Shown here: positions 1 through 8,106 of the stretch, piece after piece
Layout of the letters: each line of letters opens with the position of its first letter
How positions within the stretch are numbered: position 1 is the stretch's first letter
Source: an uncultured Fretibacterium sp.
GTDB lineage: Bacteria; Synergistota; Synergistia; Synergistales; Aminobacteriaceae
Assembly: GCA_946186205.1 (NCBI GenBank)
Contig: CAMHMH010000002.1
Coordinates: 248,001 to 312,000, forward strand
DNA length: 64,000 nt
Reading direction: 5' to 3'
Translations under genes and position numbers: made by a program
Notes under the pieces: model-generated
Database searches by the model: none
What the model saw: only the letters and a program-made list of their open reading frames with translations
Told to the model about the DNA's origin: nothing

Positions 1-2090
1 GCCCGAAAACTTTGGACCAGTGGTACGAGCTTTGCCACCCTGAAGACCATATGAAGCTCTCGAAACTTGAAGCAGCTATCTACGGCCATGATGACTCAAT
101 CACAATCACGCGAAAACTTTACTGCGGGGACGGCTGCTACAGAAACTTCAGGCTTGACGCGCATATTCAGCGGGAAAAATCCGGCAAACCTTCAAGGCTG
201 ACGGGGAATGAGACTCTCCCTTTAAGCGCGTGGCTTGAGAATGCGAACGACGGAGACAGAATCGAATGCACAGAACCTGACGGGCGCGTGAAAATTCTTG
301 AGGCAGTGAGGGTACAAGGAGTAATGACTCTGCGTGATGCCGGACTGATTCATGACATGGAGCAGGAGAATTTGCAGTTAAGGCGAGAGATTCAGCGGAG
401 AATCTTTGCGCGTTCACCTGAGATGCCTGTTATCCCTGAAGATTTCACAGCGGCATCAATGATTCGTGCGGGGCTTGAAGACTGTATCAACTCCGCGCTT
501 AATGTCATGACGGGCGACAACAGGCTGAAATCTTTACGGCGTTCACTCTGCGAGACAAGCATAATGATCGGCATTGCGGGACTCACATCGAGCGGAAAAT
601 CATCATTCCTCAATTCGCTTTTGGGAGAACGGTTAATCCCCGAGCAGACCCGGGCAACTACGAACATCCCGATAATATGCCGTGAAGGTGAGTCGAGAGT
701 CGCAAAGGTTCATTACCAGGACGGACGCACGGAGGAAATACGCGGGGCGAGTCTCACGGCCTCATACATGAAGGACATAGCATCAGAGAGTCATAACCCC
801 GGTAACAGGTCAGGAATATCACGGGTTGAAATCACGATACCCGGCGCAATGATTCCTGAGGGGATATGCTTTGCTGACACTCCCGGATTTGACGCGCTCG
901 CGGGTTCAGGGGGAGCGGCGTTACGCAATATACTTCCCGAAATCGACATGATAATTTACGTTACTCCAGTAAGAGCAAGACTCAAGGGGGCGGATTATGA
1001 TTACCTGCGCTCACTGATGGCCATGAACGAAAGAATAGTATTTGTGCTTTCACAGATAGATCTTGAGCGTGATGACTCGGAGGCAGGAAGGGTAATACAT
1101 TCGGCGCATGACAAAATTTTGTCGGACATTGAAGCGATAAGAAGGGACATGAAGAATTTCTGCGGAAAAGATTTCGACGTTATCCCGGTGTCGTCAAAGA
1201 ATGCACTTGAGAGGTTCTACAGCAAAAACTCTCAGGCTTGGTATGACTCGAACATTGAAGACGCTGTAAACTATTTCGCGCCTTTGGGGAATGACTCATA
1301 CATGCGGGCATTGCTTCTGAGGGCTGAACGCACACTGAGGATCATTGAAGACTCTGTATCACGCCGGGAAATAACAGGCTCATCACGCTGGCGGCTGCAG
1401 GAGTCTGCCGGGAAAATCCGAGCGATTCTCGACAGTGCCGGGAATGTTCCTGAAATGCCGTCGGGGTATTCATTCTCAGAGAGCGTTATTACTCCCAAGA
1501 CTCAGAAACATAACGTGCTTTCGTCTCTGATAACTTCAATGCGCGAACGTGAGTTCAGAAAGAAATTCTTTGAGCTTGGGGCGTTCCGTGAGAAAAAGAA
1601 AGTGTTGCTACTTGGCGCAGAACGTGAACAGAGCATGAAACTTTTCGCGCGTCTTTCACATAATCTTATGCTTGAGACTCTTCCCGACGGAGGAATGACT
1701 CAATCTGAATGGCTTTGCACGGGGTATGTTATGCCGTTCGGGTGCGTGAGGATTCCTGTTACCGGGAATGATTCGGATATACTCATTGCGCCGTCAAACG
1801 ATGATATAACCCGTAATGTTGACTGGCATAAATTGTTCCGTGAATATGTTCCTGTAGTCAGCGTTGACCTTGCGCGGGTTGATTCGGGACTGTCTGACTT
1901 GGTGAACTCGCCATATATCACCGGGCTTGCATTGTCTGAATGGGTGCTTTCTTTCGGGAACGCGGGCTTGTTCGACACGAGGCAGATTGATTTGGTCTCA
2001 AGAGTTCCGAAAAGAGTGCAGGAATTTATAGAGCTTAACGGCATAAAGACTCCCGAATGGTTTATCTATGAGAACTACAAGGTATTCTGA
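1..2090 (+). CDS. Dynamin-like GTPase with N-terminal PAS-like region (5' partial)
   Basis: The frame is open to the left edge (first full codon at 3), so the gene very likely starts outside the window; TTG at 12 is only the first possible internal start. Counting from that TTG, residues 1-60 resemble the end of a PAS fold (HPEDH, then a YRNF strand). The GTPase core follows: P-loop GLTSSGKSS near 190, G3 DTPGFD near 289 and a non-canonical G4 SQID near 347. This order fits the dynamin/GBP-like superfamily of large GTPases acting at membranes. No transmembrane segment is seen. A sensory PAS joined to a dynamin-like GTPase is uncommon. The partners and substrate membrane are unknown. Confidence 0.75.
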   Translation, partial: PKTLDQWYELCHPEDHMKLSKLEAAIYGHDDSITITRKLYCGDGCYRNFRLDAHIQREKSGKPSRLTGNETLPLSAWLENANDGDRIECTEPDGRVKILEAVRVQGVMTLRDAGLIHDMEQENLQLRREIQRRIFARSPEMPVIPEDFTAASMIRAGLEDCINSALNVMTGDNRLKSLRRSLCETSIMIGIAGLTSSGKSSFLNSLLGERLIPEQTRATTNIPIICREGESRVAKVHYQDGRTEEIRGASLTASYMKDIASESHNPGNRSGISRVEITIPGAMIPEGICFADTPGFDALAGSGGAALRNILPEIDMIIYVTPVRARLKGADYDYLRSLMAMNERIVFVLSQIDLERDDSEAGRVIHSAHDKILSDIEAIRRDMKNFCGKDFDVIPVSSKNALERFYSKNSQAWYDSNIEDAVNYFAPLGNDSYMRALLLRAERTLRIIEDSVSRREITGSSRWRLQESAGKIRAILDSAGNVPEMPSGYSFSESVITPKTQKHNVLSSLITSMREREFRKKFFELGAFREKKKVLLLGAEREQSMKLFARLSHNLMLETLPDGGMTQSEWLCTGYVMPFGCVRIPVTGNDSDILIAPSNDDITRNVDWHKLFREYVPVVSVDLARVDSGLSDLVNSPYITGLALSEWVLSFGNAGLFDTRQIDLVSRVPKRVQEFIELNGIKTPEWFIYENYKVF

Positions 2091-2099
2091 TGATATAAT
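2091..2099 (+). promoter_or_regulatory. Extended -10 promoter (TGaTATAAT) before the DUF4422 gene
   Basis: TG, one base, then a perfect TATAAT lies directly after the GTPase stop codon. A transcript would start near 2106 and run into an AAAGGCGG ribosome site (2108-2115), nine bases before TTG 2125. The same AAAGGCGG site precedes the lipoprotein gene at 14264. Confidence 0.55.
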
Positions 2100-2124
2100 T
2101 TACGCTGAAAGGCGGTTGATTTTC

Positions 2125-2153
2125 TTGACACTCGCATATAATGATGCTATAAG
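2125..2153 (+). promoter_or_regulatory. Consensus promoter TTGACA-17-TATAAG abutting a heptamer repeat
   Basis: TTGACA at 2125-2130 and TATAAG at 2148-2153 are separated by 17 bp, the ideal sigma-70 spacing. The heptamer array begins at the last base of the -10 element, so the predicted start of transcription lies within the repeats. The same arrangement recurs at 7299 and 56827. Confidence 0.5.
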
Positions 2154-3284
2154 AGCAACGAGCAACGAGCAACGAACGTAGAAGTATACGTAGCGACACA
2201 TAAGCCGATAGATTTTTCCCTTCCTGATTACTGCAAAAAGATTCAGACAAACGCCGAGGCAAATGGACAATGGTCGGGCTGCCTTCACGACAACGACAAC
2301 CCCGATAATATTTCCCTCAAGAATCCATATTACTCTGAGCTTACCGCGCTTTATTCGATGTGGAAAAACTGCAAGAGTGATATACAGGGCTTGTATCATT
2401 ACAGGCGTTATCTCAGCAAGAAATTCATCCCGGGCTGCGGCCAGATAACCGCGGGAGTCCCGGATGATATTATGAGGCTGGCATTGACACGCTCCGAGAT
2501 TCTCAGCGCGCTTGAAACCTGCGATATTATATTGGCTGCTCCTGTGGATTATTATGAAGTAATGACCGTCGGCGAGATGTTCCGTAGGTATGTCAGATGG
2601 GAAGATACGCGCGAGCTTTGGAGGGTCATTGAGGAGAAATACCCGGAGTATTTGCCGTTGCTTGAATATGCGTACTCACAGGATCATTACTACGGCTGCA
2701 ACATGTTCATTGCCCGGCGTGATTTCGTTGACGGCTATTGTACGTTGCTGTTTGATGTTCTCGGAGAAGTCGAGAGAAGAATCTCCGTTGAAGGTGATGA
2801 CAGTCAGCATAAGAGAATTTACGGTTATTTCTCTGAAGCACTGCTGAATGTCTATGTCCTCCGGCACAACATGAAAATCAAATGCTTCACGAGAATTTTT
2901 GCCATTTTTCAAAGCCGCTCACAGCGTTTGAAGGAAAGCGTCAAAAACATGCTCAAGAAGATTCCGTTCCTGCAGAAAACAGTACGCGCATTCCGCAAAA
3001 AATTTATGGGTGCTATGTACGAGGACACGAGAGAGAATGCAGAGACAGAAAAATTTTATGTCGCTGTAATACGTTATGTTAAATACGGCCGGTATATAGC
3101 GGAGTTCACGCCCAAGAACCCGGACTGCTTCATTCACGATTTGGAGTCAGTGCTGCCGGAATTTGAATCACGCGCAAAAAGTGAAGGAATGGTATTCACT
3201 CCGCGAGTCATTCTCAGCTCAGAGACTCCCGAATCCGTAAAGCGATCCATGTTTGAAAGGGGAGTCAGGGTTATTCACCGTTAA
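2145..3284 (+). CDS. DUF4422 family sugar-transferase-like protein, start out of register (phase-off?)
   Basis: DUF4422 homology starts at VEVYVATHK (2178-2204) and includes the hallmark HYRRYL (residue about 14 counted from the first ATG at 2358). The frame opens after a TGA at 2142-2144 but has no ATG, GTG or TTG before 2358, which would delete about 60 conserved residues. An upstream frame with a ribosome site (TTG 2125) stops at TAG 2179-2181 and would join this frame if the heptamer array had four or one copies instead of three. DUF4422 proteins are usually found in capsule and surface-polysaccharide loci. I read this as a phase-variable gene in the off state; a true pseudogene or an unusual start is possible. 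It converges on nudC with a 4-base overlap. Confidence 0.7.
   Translation, partial: CYKSNEQRATNVEVYVATHKPIDFSLPDYCKKIQTNAEANGQWSGCLHDNDNPDNISLKNPYYSELTALYSMWKNCKSDIQGLYHYRRYLSKKFIPGCGQITAGVPDDIMRLALTRSEILSALETCDIILAAPVDYYEVMTVGEMFRRYVRWEDTRELWRVIEEKYPEYLPLLEYAYSQDHYYGCNMFIARRDFVDGYCTLLFDVLGEVERRISVEGDDSQHKRIYGYFSEALLNVYVLRHNMKIKCFTRIFAIFQSRSQRLKESVKNMLKKIPFLQKTVRAFRKKFMGAMYEDTRENAETEKFYVAVIRYVKYGRYIAEFTPKNPDCFIHDLESVLPEFESRAKSEGMVFTPRVILSSETPESVKRSMFERGVRVIHR
2153..2173 (+). repeat. Heptanucleotide tandem repeat GAGCAAC x3
   Basis: Three perfect copies of GAGCAAC occupy 2153-2159, 2160-2166 and 2167-2173, followed by GAACG. Because the unit length is not a multiple of three, each gain or loss of a copy changes the reading frame between the upstream start signals and the DUF4422 coding frame. 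Confidence 0.85.
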
Positions 3285-4033
3285 TGCTCAGACAGAAATT
3301 TATCGATTAACTTTCTTGCAATGCTGGCTTTGTCGGGGATATTCATCTTCCGAATCTCATCAGCTCCGAAGAACCCGGCTCGCAGAATTTCATTTCCGTC
3401 AGGCATGACCTCACCCGATTCATATTCAGCCGTAAACCCCAACATTAATGAATTGGGAAAAGGCCATGTCTGACTCCCGAAATACTTTATCCCCTTCACG
3501 CTGATATTCACTTCCTCGCGTATCTCCCTCCTCACAGCTTCTTCGAGTCTCTCTCCCGGCTCAACGAACCCCGCTATGATGCTGTAGCGTTCCTCGTCCC
3601 ACATCGCATTATGAGCTAGCAATAATTTTCCGTCCTTCTCGACAGCCGTAATGACCGCCGGCGATATTGGAGCGTAGAACACAGCCCCGCATGACTCACA
3701 CTCCCTCCCGTAATCGTCATCATGTGGAAGAATTTTCCCTCCGCACCTCGAACAGTAATTCGCATTCATGAACCACGAAGCAAACTGCAAAGCTCCCGAC
3801 GCTTCACTGAATGCCTTGTCCCCGGCCATGTGCCACAAGTCCCGGAGTCCTATGAGCCTTTCACCGTCAGCAAGACTCGCAGGCTCTTCAATCTCGCGCC
3901 ACGCAGGAAGATTACCCCACACTCCCGGAAGAGTCCGTGAGTCACGAATCACAGTCAGCGAGTCAGAGTCAGAGTCATCAAAATTGTATTGGCCGTTGCG
4001 GGTCAGGATTCTATTTCCGCAGAAGATCATCAT
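3281..4033 (-). CDS. nudC: NADH pyrophosphatase NudC
   Basis: A 250-residue Nudix hydrolase that cleaves NADH/NAD and probably removes NAD caps from RNA. Four Cys in two CxxC pairs (CSRCGG and CESCGA) form the zinc ribbon. The Nudix box runs from GFVEPGERLEEA to REIREEVNI, and the family signature SQTWPFPNS follows. These three features together are diagnostic for NudC. The N-terminal domain is short and degenerate, with a DSDSDS run. Two neighbouring ATGs (4033 and 4030) could both serve as the start; a GGGAG lies about 11 bases upstream. The gene is transcribed away from the yedF-like gene, sharing a short divergent promoter region. Confidence 0.9.
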   Translation of the reverse strand: MMIFCGNRILTRNGQYNFDDSDSDSLTVIRDSRTLPGVWGNLPAWREIEEPASLADGERLIGLRDLWHMAGDKAFSEASGALQFASWFMNANYCSRCGGKILPHDDDYGRECESCGAVFYAPISPAVITAVEKDGKLLLAHNAMWDEERYSIIAGFVEPGERLEEAVRREIREEVNISVKGIKYFGSQTWPFPNSLMLGFTAEYESGEVMPDGNEILRAGFFGADEIRKMNIPDKASIARKLIDKFLSEH

Positions 4034-4058
4034 AAATTAATCAGCTCCCTTTGTGCCG

Positions 4059-4064
4059 TATAAT
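4059..4064 (+). promoter_or_regulatory. Divergent promoter -10 (TATAAT) between nudC and the yedF-like gene
   Basis: TATAAT lies within GTATAATATAC, a near-palindrome that also offers TATTAT on the minus strand, so it may serve both genes. It overlaps the longest possible reading frame of the downstream gene (ATG at 4053), which argues that translation starts at 4092 instead. Confidence 0.5.
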
Positions 4065-4091
4065 ATACCTCAAAAAGTCTCAGGTGATTAT

Positions 4092-4679
4092 ATGCTCACT
4101 ATAACAACCGCCGGTAAGTCTCCGAATGATGCCGTGAACGTCGTCAAAGATGCCCTCAACAAATCAGCAGAAGAGTCACTGAAGGTGTCAATCGACAGCC
4201 CCGCTCAGGCTGAAGGCGTGAAGAAGTTTCTTGAAGCCCAGGGATTCTCCGTAGTCCCTGAAGATGATGACGGCACTTTGTATCTTACAGCCTCGAAAGC
4301 TCCCGTGAGAGTCATGAAGAAAGCAGCCGCCGCGAGTCCCAAGTCCCAAGAATCACAAAGCACTTTAGGAGTCATTATCTCGCTGCGCAACAAGGAGCTT
4401 AATTCCTCGTTCCTCAAAAAGTTTCTGCTGTCTCTCCTCAAAGTCTCAGACAAACCGAACGTTATCGCTCTTCTTGACTCAGCCGTGAAGATTGCCGCGT
4501 ACAATTCTCCCTTGTGCGTGATACTCAAGAAGCTTGAAACCGACGGCGTGCAGATTCTAATCTCTGAGTCATGCGCTGACAGACTCGGAATCACTGAGGC
4601 AGTCGGAGCAGGAGTCATTGTCGACATGGCCGAAATTCTTGACGAAATATTTTCATGCAGTAAGATTGTCAGCATTTAG
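4092..4679 (+). CDS. YedF-like sulfur-relay protein (TusA-like plus DsrE-like)
   Basis: Start chosen at ATG 4092, behind AGGTGAT (4083-4089) and downstream of the TATAAT. The C-terminal half (from GVIISLRNKEL) matches the DsrE-like part of the YedF family found near selenium-metabolism genes, with a conserved pattern of one short Cys segment (ESCADRLG) and a closing VDMAEILDEI helix. The N-terminal half has a TusA-like beta-alpha-beta pattern but lacks the Cys-Pro of active TusA proteins, so it probably does not carry sulfur through that site. Hpt follows 19 bases downstream and is probably cotranscribed. No selenium gene is nearby. Function inferred from family only. Confidence 0.6.
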   Translation: MLTITTAGKSPNDAVNVVKDALNKSAEESLKVSIDSPAQAEGVKKFLEAQGFSVVPEDDDGTLYLTASKAPVRVMKKAAAASPKSQESQSTLGVIISLRNKELNSSFLKKFLLSLLKVSDKPNVIALLDSAVKIAAYNSPLCVILKKLETDGVQILISESCADRLGITEAVGAGVIVDMAEILDEIFSCSKIVSI

Positions 4680-4698
4680 CACGAAAGGGGATTTATGA

Positions 4699-5235
4699 TT
4701 GTCCTACAGATTAGGAGAGGTATTAATATCGCGTGAGGAAATAGCAAAGAGAGTGAAAGAGGTTGCGTCAGAAATTGCGCGTGACGCAGAGAAGGACAAG
4801 CCGCTTGTTGTTGTCGGAATTTTGACGGGGGCGGCGTTCTTCCTAACGGATCTTGTGAGGGAGCTTCCTGAAGATTTAGACGCGAGAGTCGATTTCATGT
4901 CGGTGGCTTCATACGGGGACAGCACGAAGTCAAGCGGAGTCGTTCGTATCTTCCATGACCTTAAGACTAACATTGAGGGAAAAAATGTTATTGTCGTTGA
5001 GGATATTATTGACTCAGGGTTAACGCTGTCGCACCTTCTCGGACTTCTCAAGGGGAGGAATCCTGCGAGCCTGAAGATTTGCGTTCTTCTCGACAAAAAG
5101 GAACGCCGAAAGACTGAAGTCCATGTAGATTACTGCGGGTTCAGCATCCCGGACAAGTTTGTTGTGGGATATGGTCTTGACTGCGCGGGAATGTGGCGGC
5201 ACCTGAAGGACATCAAGTATGTGATTGAGGAGTAA
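4699..5235 (+). CDS. hpt: Hypoxanthine phosphoribosyltransferase
   Basis: This 178-residue purine-salvage enzyme transfers phosphoribose from PRPP to hypoxanthine or guanine. The PRPP-binding loop VVVEDIIDSGLTL is intact near residue 95-107, followed by the family tail VDYCGFSIPDKFVVGYGLD. The start is TTG 4699, nine bases after AAAGGGG; an ATG at 4695 reads out of frame and stops quickly. The length is normal for bacterial Hpt. It ends before a strong terminator at 5251. Confidence 0.93.
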   Translation: MSYRLGEVLISREEIAKRVKEVASEIARDAEKDKPLVVVGILTGAAFFLTDLVRELPEDLDARVDFMSVASYGDSTKSSGVVRIFHDLKTNIEGKNVIVVEDIIDSGLTLSHLLGLLKGRNPASLKICVLLDKKERRKTEVHVDYCGFSIPDKFVVGYGLDCAGMWRHLKDIKYVIEE

Positions 5236-5250
5236 GAATTAACGTCAGCA

Positions 5251-5292
5251 AAAATTTTTCCCGGTCTTTGTGAGGAGGCCGGGAATTTTTTT
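5251..5292 (+). terminator. Rho-independent terminator after hpt
   Basis: AAAATTTTTCCCGG pairs with CCGGGAATTTTTTT around a 14-base loop, ending in a T run. Confidence 0.85.
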
Positions 5293-5332
5293 ATGCGCTC
5301 ATTTCTGCAAAGTCTCAAATTTTTTCACGCGG

Positions 5333-5338
5333 TATAAT
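5333..5338 (+). promoter_or_regulatory. Promoter -10 (TATAAT) of the symporter gene
   Basis: GCGGTATAATCTACG lies 33 bases before the start codon. The same GCGGTATAAT context occurs at 14151, suggesting a recurrent vegetative promoter form in this genome. Confidence 0.55.
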
Positions 5339-5370
5339 CTACGAAACTTAAAATCGGAGGTCATATCTCA

Positions 5371-6765
5371 ATGTCAGAAACAAATCGCGAAACATTAGCA
5401 AGCCGACTCGGATTCATATTCCTTTCTGCGGGATGTGCGATCGGACTCGGCAATGTGTGGCGTTTTCCGTTCATCACAGGTCAGTACGGCGGAGCGGCAT
5501 TCGTCCTCATGTACATAATCTTCCTGCTGATTCTCGCAATGCCCATAATGGTTATGGAGTTCGCAGTGGGAAGGGCATCGGGTCAGAGCGTCGCACAGTC
5601 ATTCACGGTGTTATGTCCAAAGCATAAAGTCTGGTCATTATGGGGCTATATTGCGTGGGCTGGGAATTACATCCTCATGATGTTCTACACTGTCGTAAAC
5701 GGATGGATGATTTCCTACACGTATTACTCATACACGGGAAAACTTGACGGCCTTAACCCTGAAGCAGTCGGTTCATTTTTCGGTAATCTTCTCGCTAATC
5801 CCTATGAGCTTACGTTCTGGATGGCTGTCGTAATAATATTCGGCGCGCTGGTTTGCTGGGCGGGACTTCAGAACGGAGTCGAGAGCATCACAAAAATAAT
5901 GATGTGCGGACTCTTATTGCTCATGATAATTCTTGCTGTTCGTTCAGTAACTCTTGAAGGCTCAGGCAAGGGACTCGAATTTTACCTCAAGCCCGACTTC
6001 AGCAAGCTGTTTGTTGACGATGCCGGCAATCCTTCATACGCGAGACTGGGCGAGACTATGTACGCGGCATTAGGGCAGGCATTCTTCACGCTTAGTATTG
6101 GTATCGGGTCAATGGCAATTTTTGGAAGCTACCTCAAGCGCGACCGTACGTTATTCGGAGAGAGCATCATTATCACCGGGCTTGATACATTTGTTGCGCT
6201 CGTTGCCGGGTTAATCATTTTCCCTGCGTGCTTTGCGTTTGGTATAAAGCCTGACGCGGGGCCGGGGTTGATATTCGTGACTCTTCCGAACATGTTCAAC
6301 CAGATGCCCGGCGGACGGATCTGGGGCGCATTGTTCTTCCTGTTCCTGAGCTTTGCGGCATTGTCGACGGTTATAGCAGTCTTTGAGAATATTGTCGCGT
6401 GCTACATGGACACGTTCAAGATTTCGCGTCATAAAGCTGTTCTCGCGATGGCCGGGACAATGATTGTGCTGTCGGTTCCTTGCGCTTTGGGCTTCAACGT
6501 TTGGGCAGACTTCCAGCCTCTCGGACCGGGAACGGGTGTTCTTGACCTTGAAGACTTCATAGTGAGCAATAACCTTCTTCCGATTGGCGCGCTTGTGTAT
6601 CTTCTCTTCTGCGTGACGAAATACGGCTGGGGCTGGGACAACTTCATAGCGGAAGCAGACACGGGACGCGGCGTGAAGTTCCCGAAATTCCTGCGCTGGT
6701 ATTTCACTCTGATAGTGCCGATTATAATTCTCGTTATTCTTTACTATCAGACATTCGGAAAGTAA
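5371..6765 (+). CDS. Sodium-dependent symporter, NSS/SNF family
   Basis: The 464-residue protein has about 11-12 membrane helices. The opening SRLGFIFLSAGCAIGLGNVWRF region holds the GNVWRFP signature of the neurotransmitter:sodium symporter family, in the unwound part of helix 1 that binds substrate and sodium. Bacterial members (MhsT, TnaT, LeuT) import hydrophobic or aromatic amino acids; the substrate here cannot be read from sequence. Start ATG 5371 follows GGAGG. It forms a single-gene unit between a promoter at 5333 and the rubredoxin promoter at 6774. Amino-acid import by sodium fits an amino-acid fermenter. Confidence 0.9.
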   Translation: MSETNRETLASRLGFIFLSAGCAIGLGNVWRFPFITGQYGGAAFVLMYIIFLLILAMPIMVMEFAVGRASGQSVAQSFTVLCPKHKVWSLWGYIAWAGNYILMMFYTVVNGWMISYTYYSYTGKLDGLNPEAVGSFFGNLLANPYELTFWMAVVIIFGALVCWAGLQNGVESITKIMMCGLLLLMIILAVRSVTLEGSGKGLEFYLKPDFSKLFVDDAGNPSYARLGETMYAALGQAFFTLSIGIGSMAIFGSYLKRDRTLFGESIIITGLDTFVALVAGLIIFPACFAFGIKPDAGPGLIFVTLPNMFNQMPGGRIWGALFFLFLSFAALSTVIAVFENIVACYMDTFKISRHKAVLAMAGTMIVLSVPCALGFNVWADFQPLGPGTGVLDLEDFIVSNNLLPIGALVYLLFCVTKYGWGWDNFIAEADTGRGVKFPKFLRWYFTLIVPIIILVILYYQTFGK

Positions 6766-6770
6766 CTGTA

Positions 6771-6779
6771 TGCTATAAT
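6771..6779 (+). promoter_or_regulatory. Extended -10 promoter (TGcTATAAT) of rubredoxin
   Basis: TG, one base and TATAAT start six bases after the symporter stop codon and 32 bases before the rubredoxin start. Confidence 0.6.
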
Positions 6780-6810
6780 TAGCGCAAATTCAAAGAGGGA
6801 GGAAAATCAA

Positions 6811-6969
6811 ATGACAAAGTACGTCTGCACGGTATGCGGATACGTATATGACCCCGAAGCCGGAGACCCTGACAACGGAATAGCAGCCGGCACAAAATGG
6901 GAGGATGTCCCCGAAAGCTGGGTATGCCCCCTGTGCGGTGTGGGAAAGGATCTCTTCGAGGCTCAGTAG
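6811..6969 (+). CDS. Rubredoxin
   Basis: A 52-residue open frame with start ATG 6811 behind a strong GAGGGAGG site. The two iron-binding pairs are complete: CTVCGY near residue 6-11 and CPLCGVGK near 39-46, with the conserved YDPEAGDP and [11 protein letters not shown] between them. Rubredoxin is a small cytoplasmic one-iron electron carrier, in anaerobes often feeding superoxide reductase or rubrerythrin. It has its own promoter and terminator, so it is monocistronic. Confidence 0.97.
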   Translation: MTKYVCTVCGYVYDPEAGDPDNGIAAGTKWEDVPESWVCPLCGVGKDLFEAQ

Positions 6970-6993
6970 ACTCAAAGCGCATAAGAATATAAC

Positions 6994-7022
6994 GCCCCCG
7001 GTTTTCATGGCCGGGGGTTTTT
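6994..7022 (+). terminator. Rho-independent terminator after rubredoxin, containing CATGGCCG
   Basis: CCCCCGG pairs with CCGGGGG and is followed by TTTTT. The 3' part of loop and stem contains a copy of the over-represented octamer CATGGCCG (7006-7013), as uptake sequences do in Neisseria terminators. Confidence 0.9.
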
Positions 7023-7298
7023 GCTGTCATCATTTTCCCGGCTTCAAACATTAGGTCAGCAACGTCAAAACTCGCAGGCTCTTCAACATTCAGCAATCAA
7101 ATCACCTCCGGCGCAAATACATGTTCCAGTTGAATAATTGTTACTGCACAGCGCGGCATTCATTGGCAAGAATCATGAGGCACACCGCGTAATTTGTCAG
7201 ATAAATATTGTTCAAATGGGTGTAAAATATCCGCGCAAAATTTTTTGACTGCGTGAAGTGATTAAACAGTGCATACTATAAAGCAAGCAATAACCCTC

Positions 7299-7328
7299 TT
7301 GACATTCCACGAAAATCATAACCATAAT
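7299..7328 (+). promoter_or_regulatory. Promoter TTGACA-18-CATAAT directly before the octamer array
   Basis: TTGACA at 7299-7304 and CATAAT at 7323-7328 are 18 bp apart. The repeat array starts two bases later, so the first transcribed bases would fall inside it. Confidence 0.5.
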
Positions 7329-7330
7329 AG

Positions 7331-7386
7331 TTACGGGCTTACGGGCTTACGGGCTTACGGGCTTACGGGCTTACGGGCTTACGGGC
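7331..7386 (+). repeat. Octanucleotide tandem repeat TTACGGGC x7
   Basis: Seven perfect head-to-tail copies of TTACGGGC cover 56 bp and end in a partial TTGGGC. There is no spacer between copies, so it is not a CRISPR. It lies in the presumed 5' leader of the exported-protein island. Copy-number change could alter leader length or structure. Confidence 0.95.
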
Positions 7387-7523
7387 TTGGGCTATTCATG
7401 TGCGTAAAATCCCTTCACATATTCGGATTCACCTGACGAGATTTATTCCTTTGAGCGCAAATTTACACGTGCGGATTCTTATTCCGTACCCGGCAAACCA
7501 TCAACGCAAGGAAGAATCTCAAT

Positions 7524-7964
7524 ATGGACATCAGGAAATCAACATTATCACTTCTCACAGCGTTAATACTTTCAGGAGCGGCATCAGCATTCGGGGATGA
7601 CGGCTATACTTTCACGCCTCCCCCGCCTCTAAAGATAGCTCAAAAGGGCTGGAACTCCCTCGGAACAATCACGGTCAGCGCAAACACAGCTTTTGACTCA
7701 TCAAAGAAGCTCGTTGTTACGGTGTCAAGCGCAAACGGTTTCACGCTCAAAGCCGGCGGAGCTTCTGACGGAGTAGCATACCTTCACGCAGCGAACGAGG
7801 GCGACTCATCGTCAGCAATAACATTCATGTTCACAGCGGATCAGGTAAACGCGGGAATCTCTCAGCCTGTCGGGGTAATCGTTGATGACTTCAGCACAAT
7901 GGATGACGGGATATACACAGACGAAATCACATACTCGGTTGAAGTTCAAGACGCTGCAAACTGA
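7524..7964 (+). CDS. Secreted beta-rich protein, first of three paralogues
   Basis: Start ATG 7524 follows AAGGAAG. A signal peptide (basic MDIRK, hydrophobic run, ASA cleavage near residue 22) leads a single domain of about 120 residues. Shared with the next two genes are W-N-S-L/I/M-G in the first third, KKLVVTVSSANGF, a TFxFTADQ segment and the closing YTDEITYSVEVQDA. The alternating polar/hydrophobic pattern points to a beta sandwich. I recognise no named family; the YTDEITYTV ending is like those of small surface fibre or adhesin subunits. A pilin-like or matrix role is a guess from context. Confidence 0.6.
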   Translation: MDIRKSTLSLLTALILSGAASAFGDDGYTFTPPPPLKIAQKGWNSLGTITVSANTAFDSSKKLVVTVSSANGFTLKAGGASDGVAYLHAANEGDSSSAITFMFTADQVNAGISQPVGVIVDDFSTMDDGIYTDEITYSVEVQDAAN

Positions 7965-7996
7965 CACGGGCGGGGAGAATATCCGCATTAACTTTT

Positions 7997-8079
7997 GACG
8001 AAAACGCAGGGGAGGTGATGCCCTTCGACAACAAACGCGCAAAAACGGCGGACTGTCTTTAGTGCAGTTCATGGAAGTA
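7997..8079 (+). repeat. Duplicated leader, copy A
   Basis: This 83-base segment is repeated at 9304-9386 with only three mismatches. It contains GGAGGTGATG, a perfect anti-Shine-Dalgarno match, with an ATG that opens a 14-codon frame (8018-8062) ending in TAG. It stands 28 bases before the true start (TTG 8107) of the second paralogue. It may be a leader peptide, a structured RNA element or a duplication scar. Confidence 0.85.
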
Positions 8080-8106
8080 CCACATACAAGAAGGAGGTAT
8101 TATTTA

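Larger units (their letters stand above)
7023..7523. other. 500-base intergenic region with repeat array
   Basis: No convincing gene is present. On the minus strand a TTG at 7096, four bases after a perfect GGAGGTGAT site, opens LNVEEPASFDVADLMFEAGK, but the frame then runs through the rubredoxin terminator and gene; it may be the remains of a gene. The right half holds a TTGACA promoter and the seven-copy octamer array. The downstream gene starts 137 bases after the array. Confidence 0.6.

Noticed and set aside
6970-7096. Minus-strand gene starting at TTG 7096 with a perfect ribosome site
   Set aside because: Only about 30 residues look protein-like; the rest runs through the rubredoxin terminator and coding strand. 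Kept only as a possible remnant.
7331-7386. Array of short repeats that might be read as a CRISPR
   Set aside because: The units are 8 bp, perfectly tandem and without spacers; no cas gene is near.
7400-7600. 66-codon plus-strand frame after the octamer array
   Set aside because: No ribosome site, odd composition, and it overlaps the signal peptide of the gene at 7524 in another frame.
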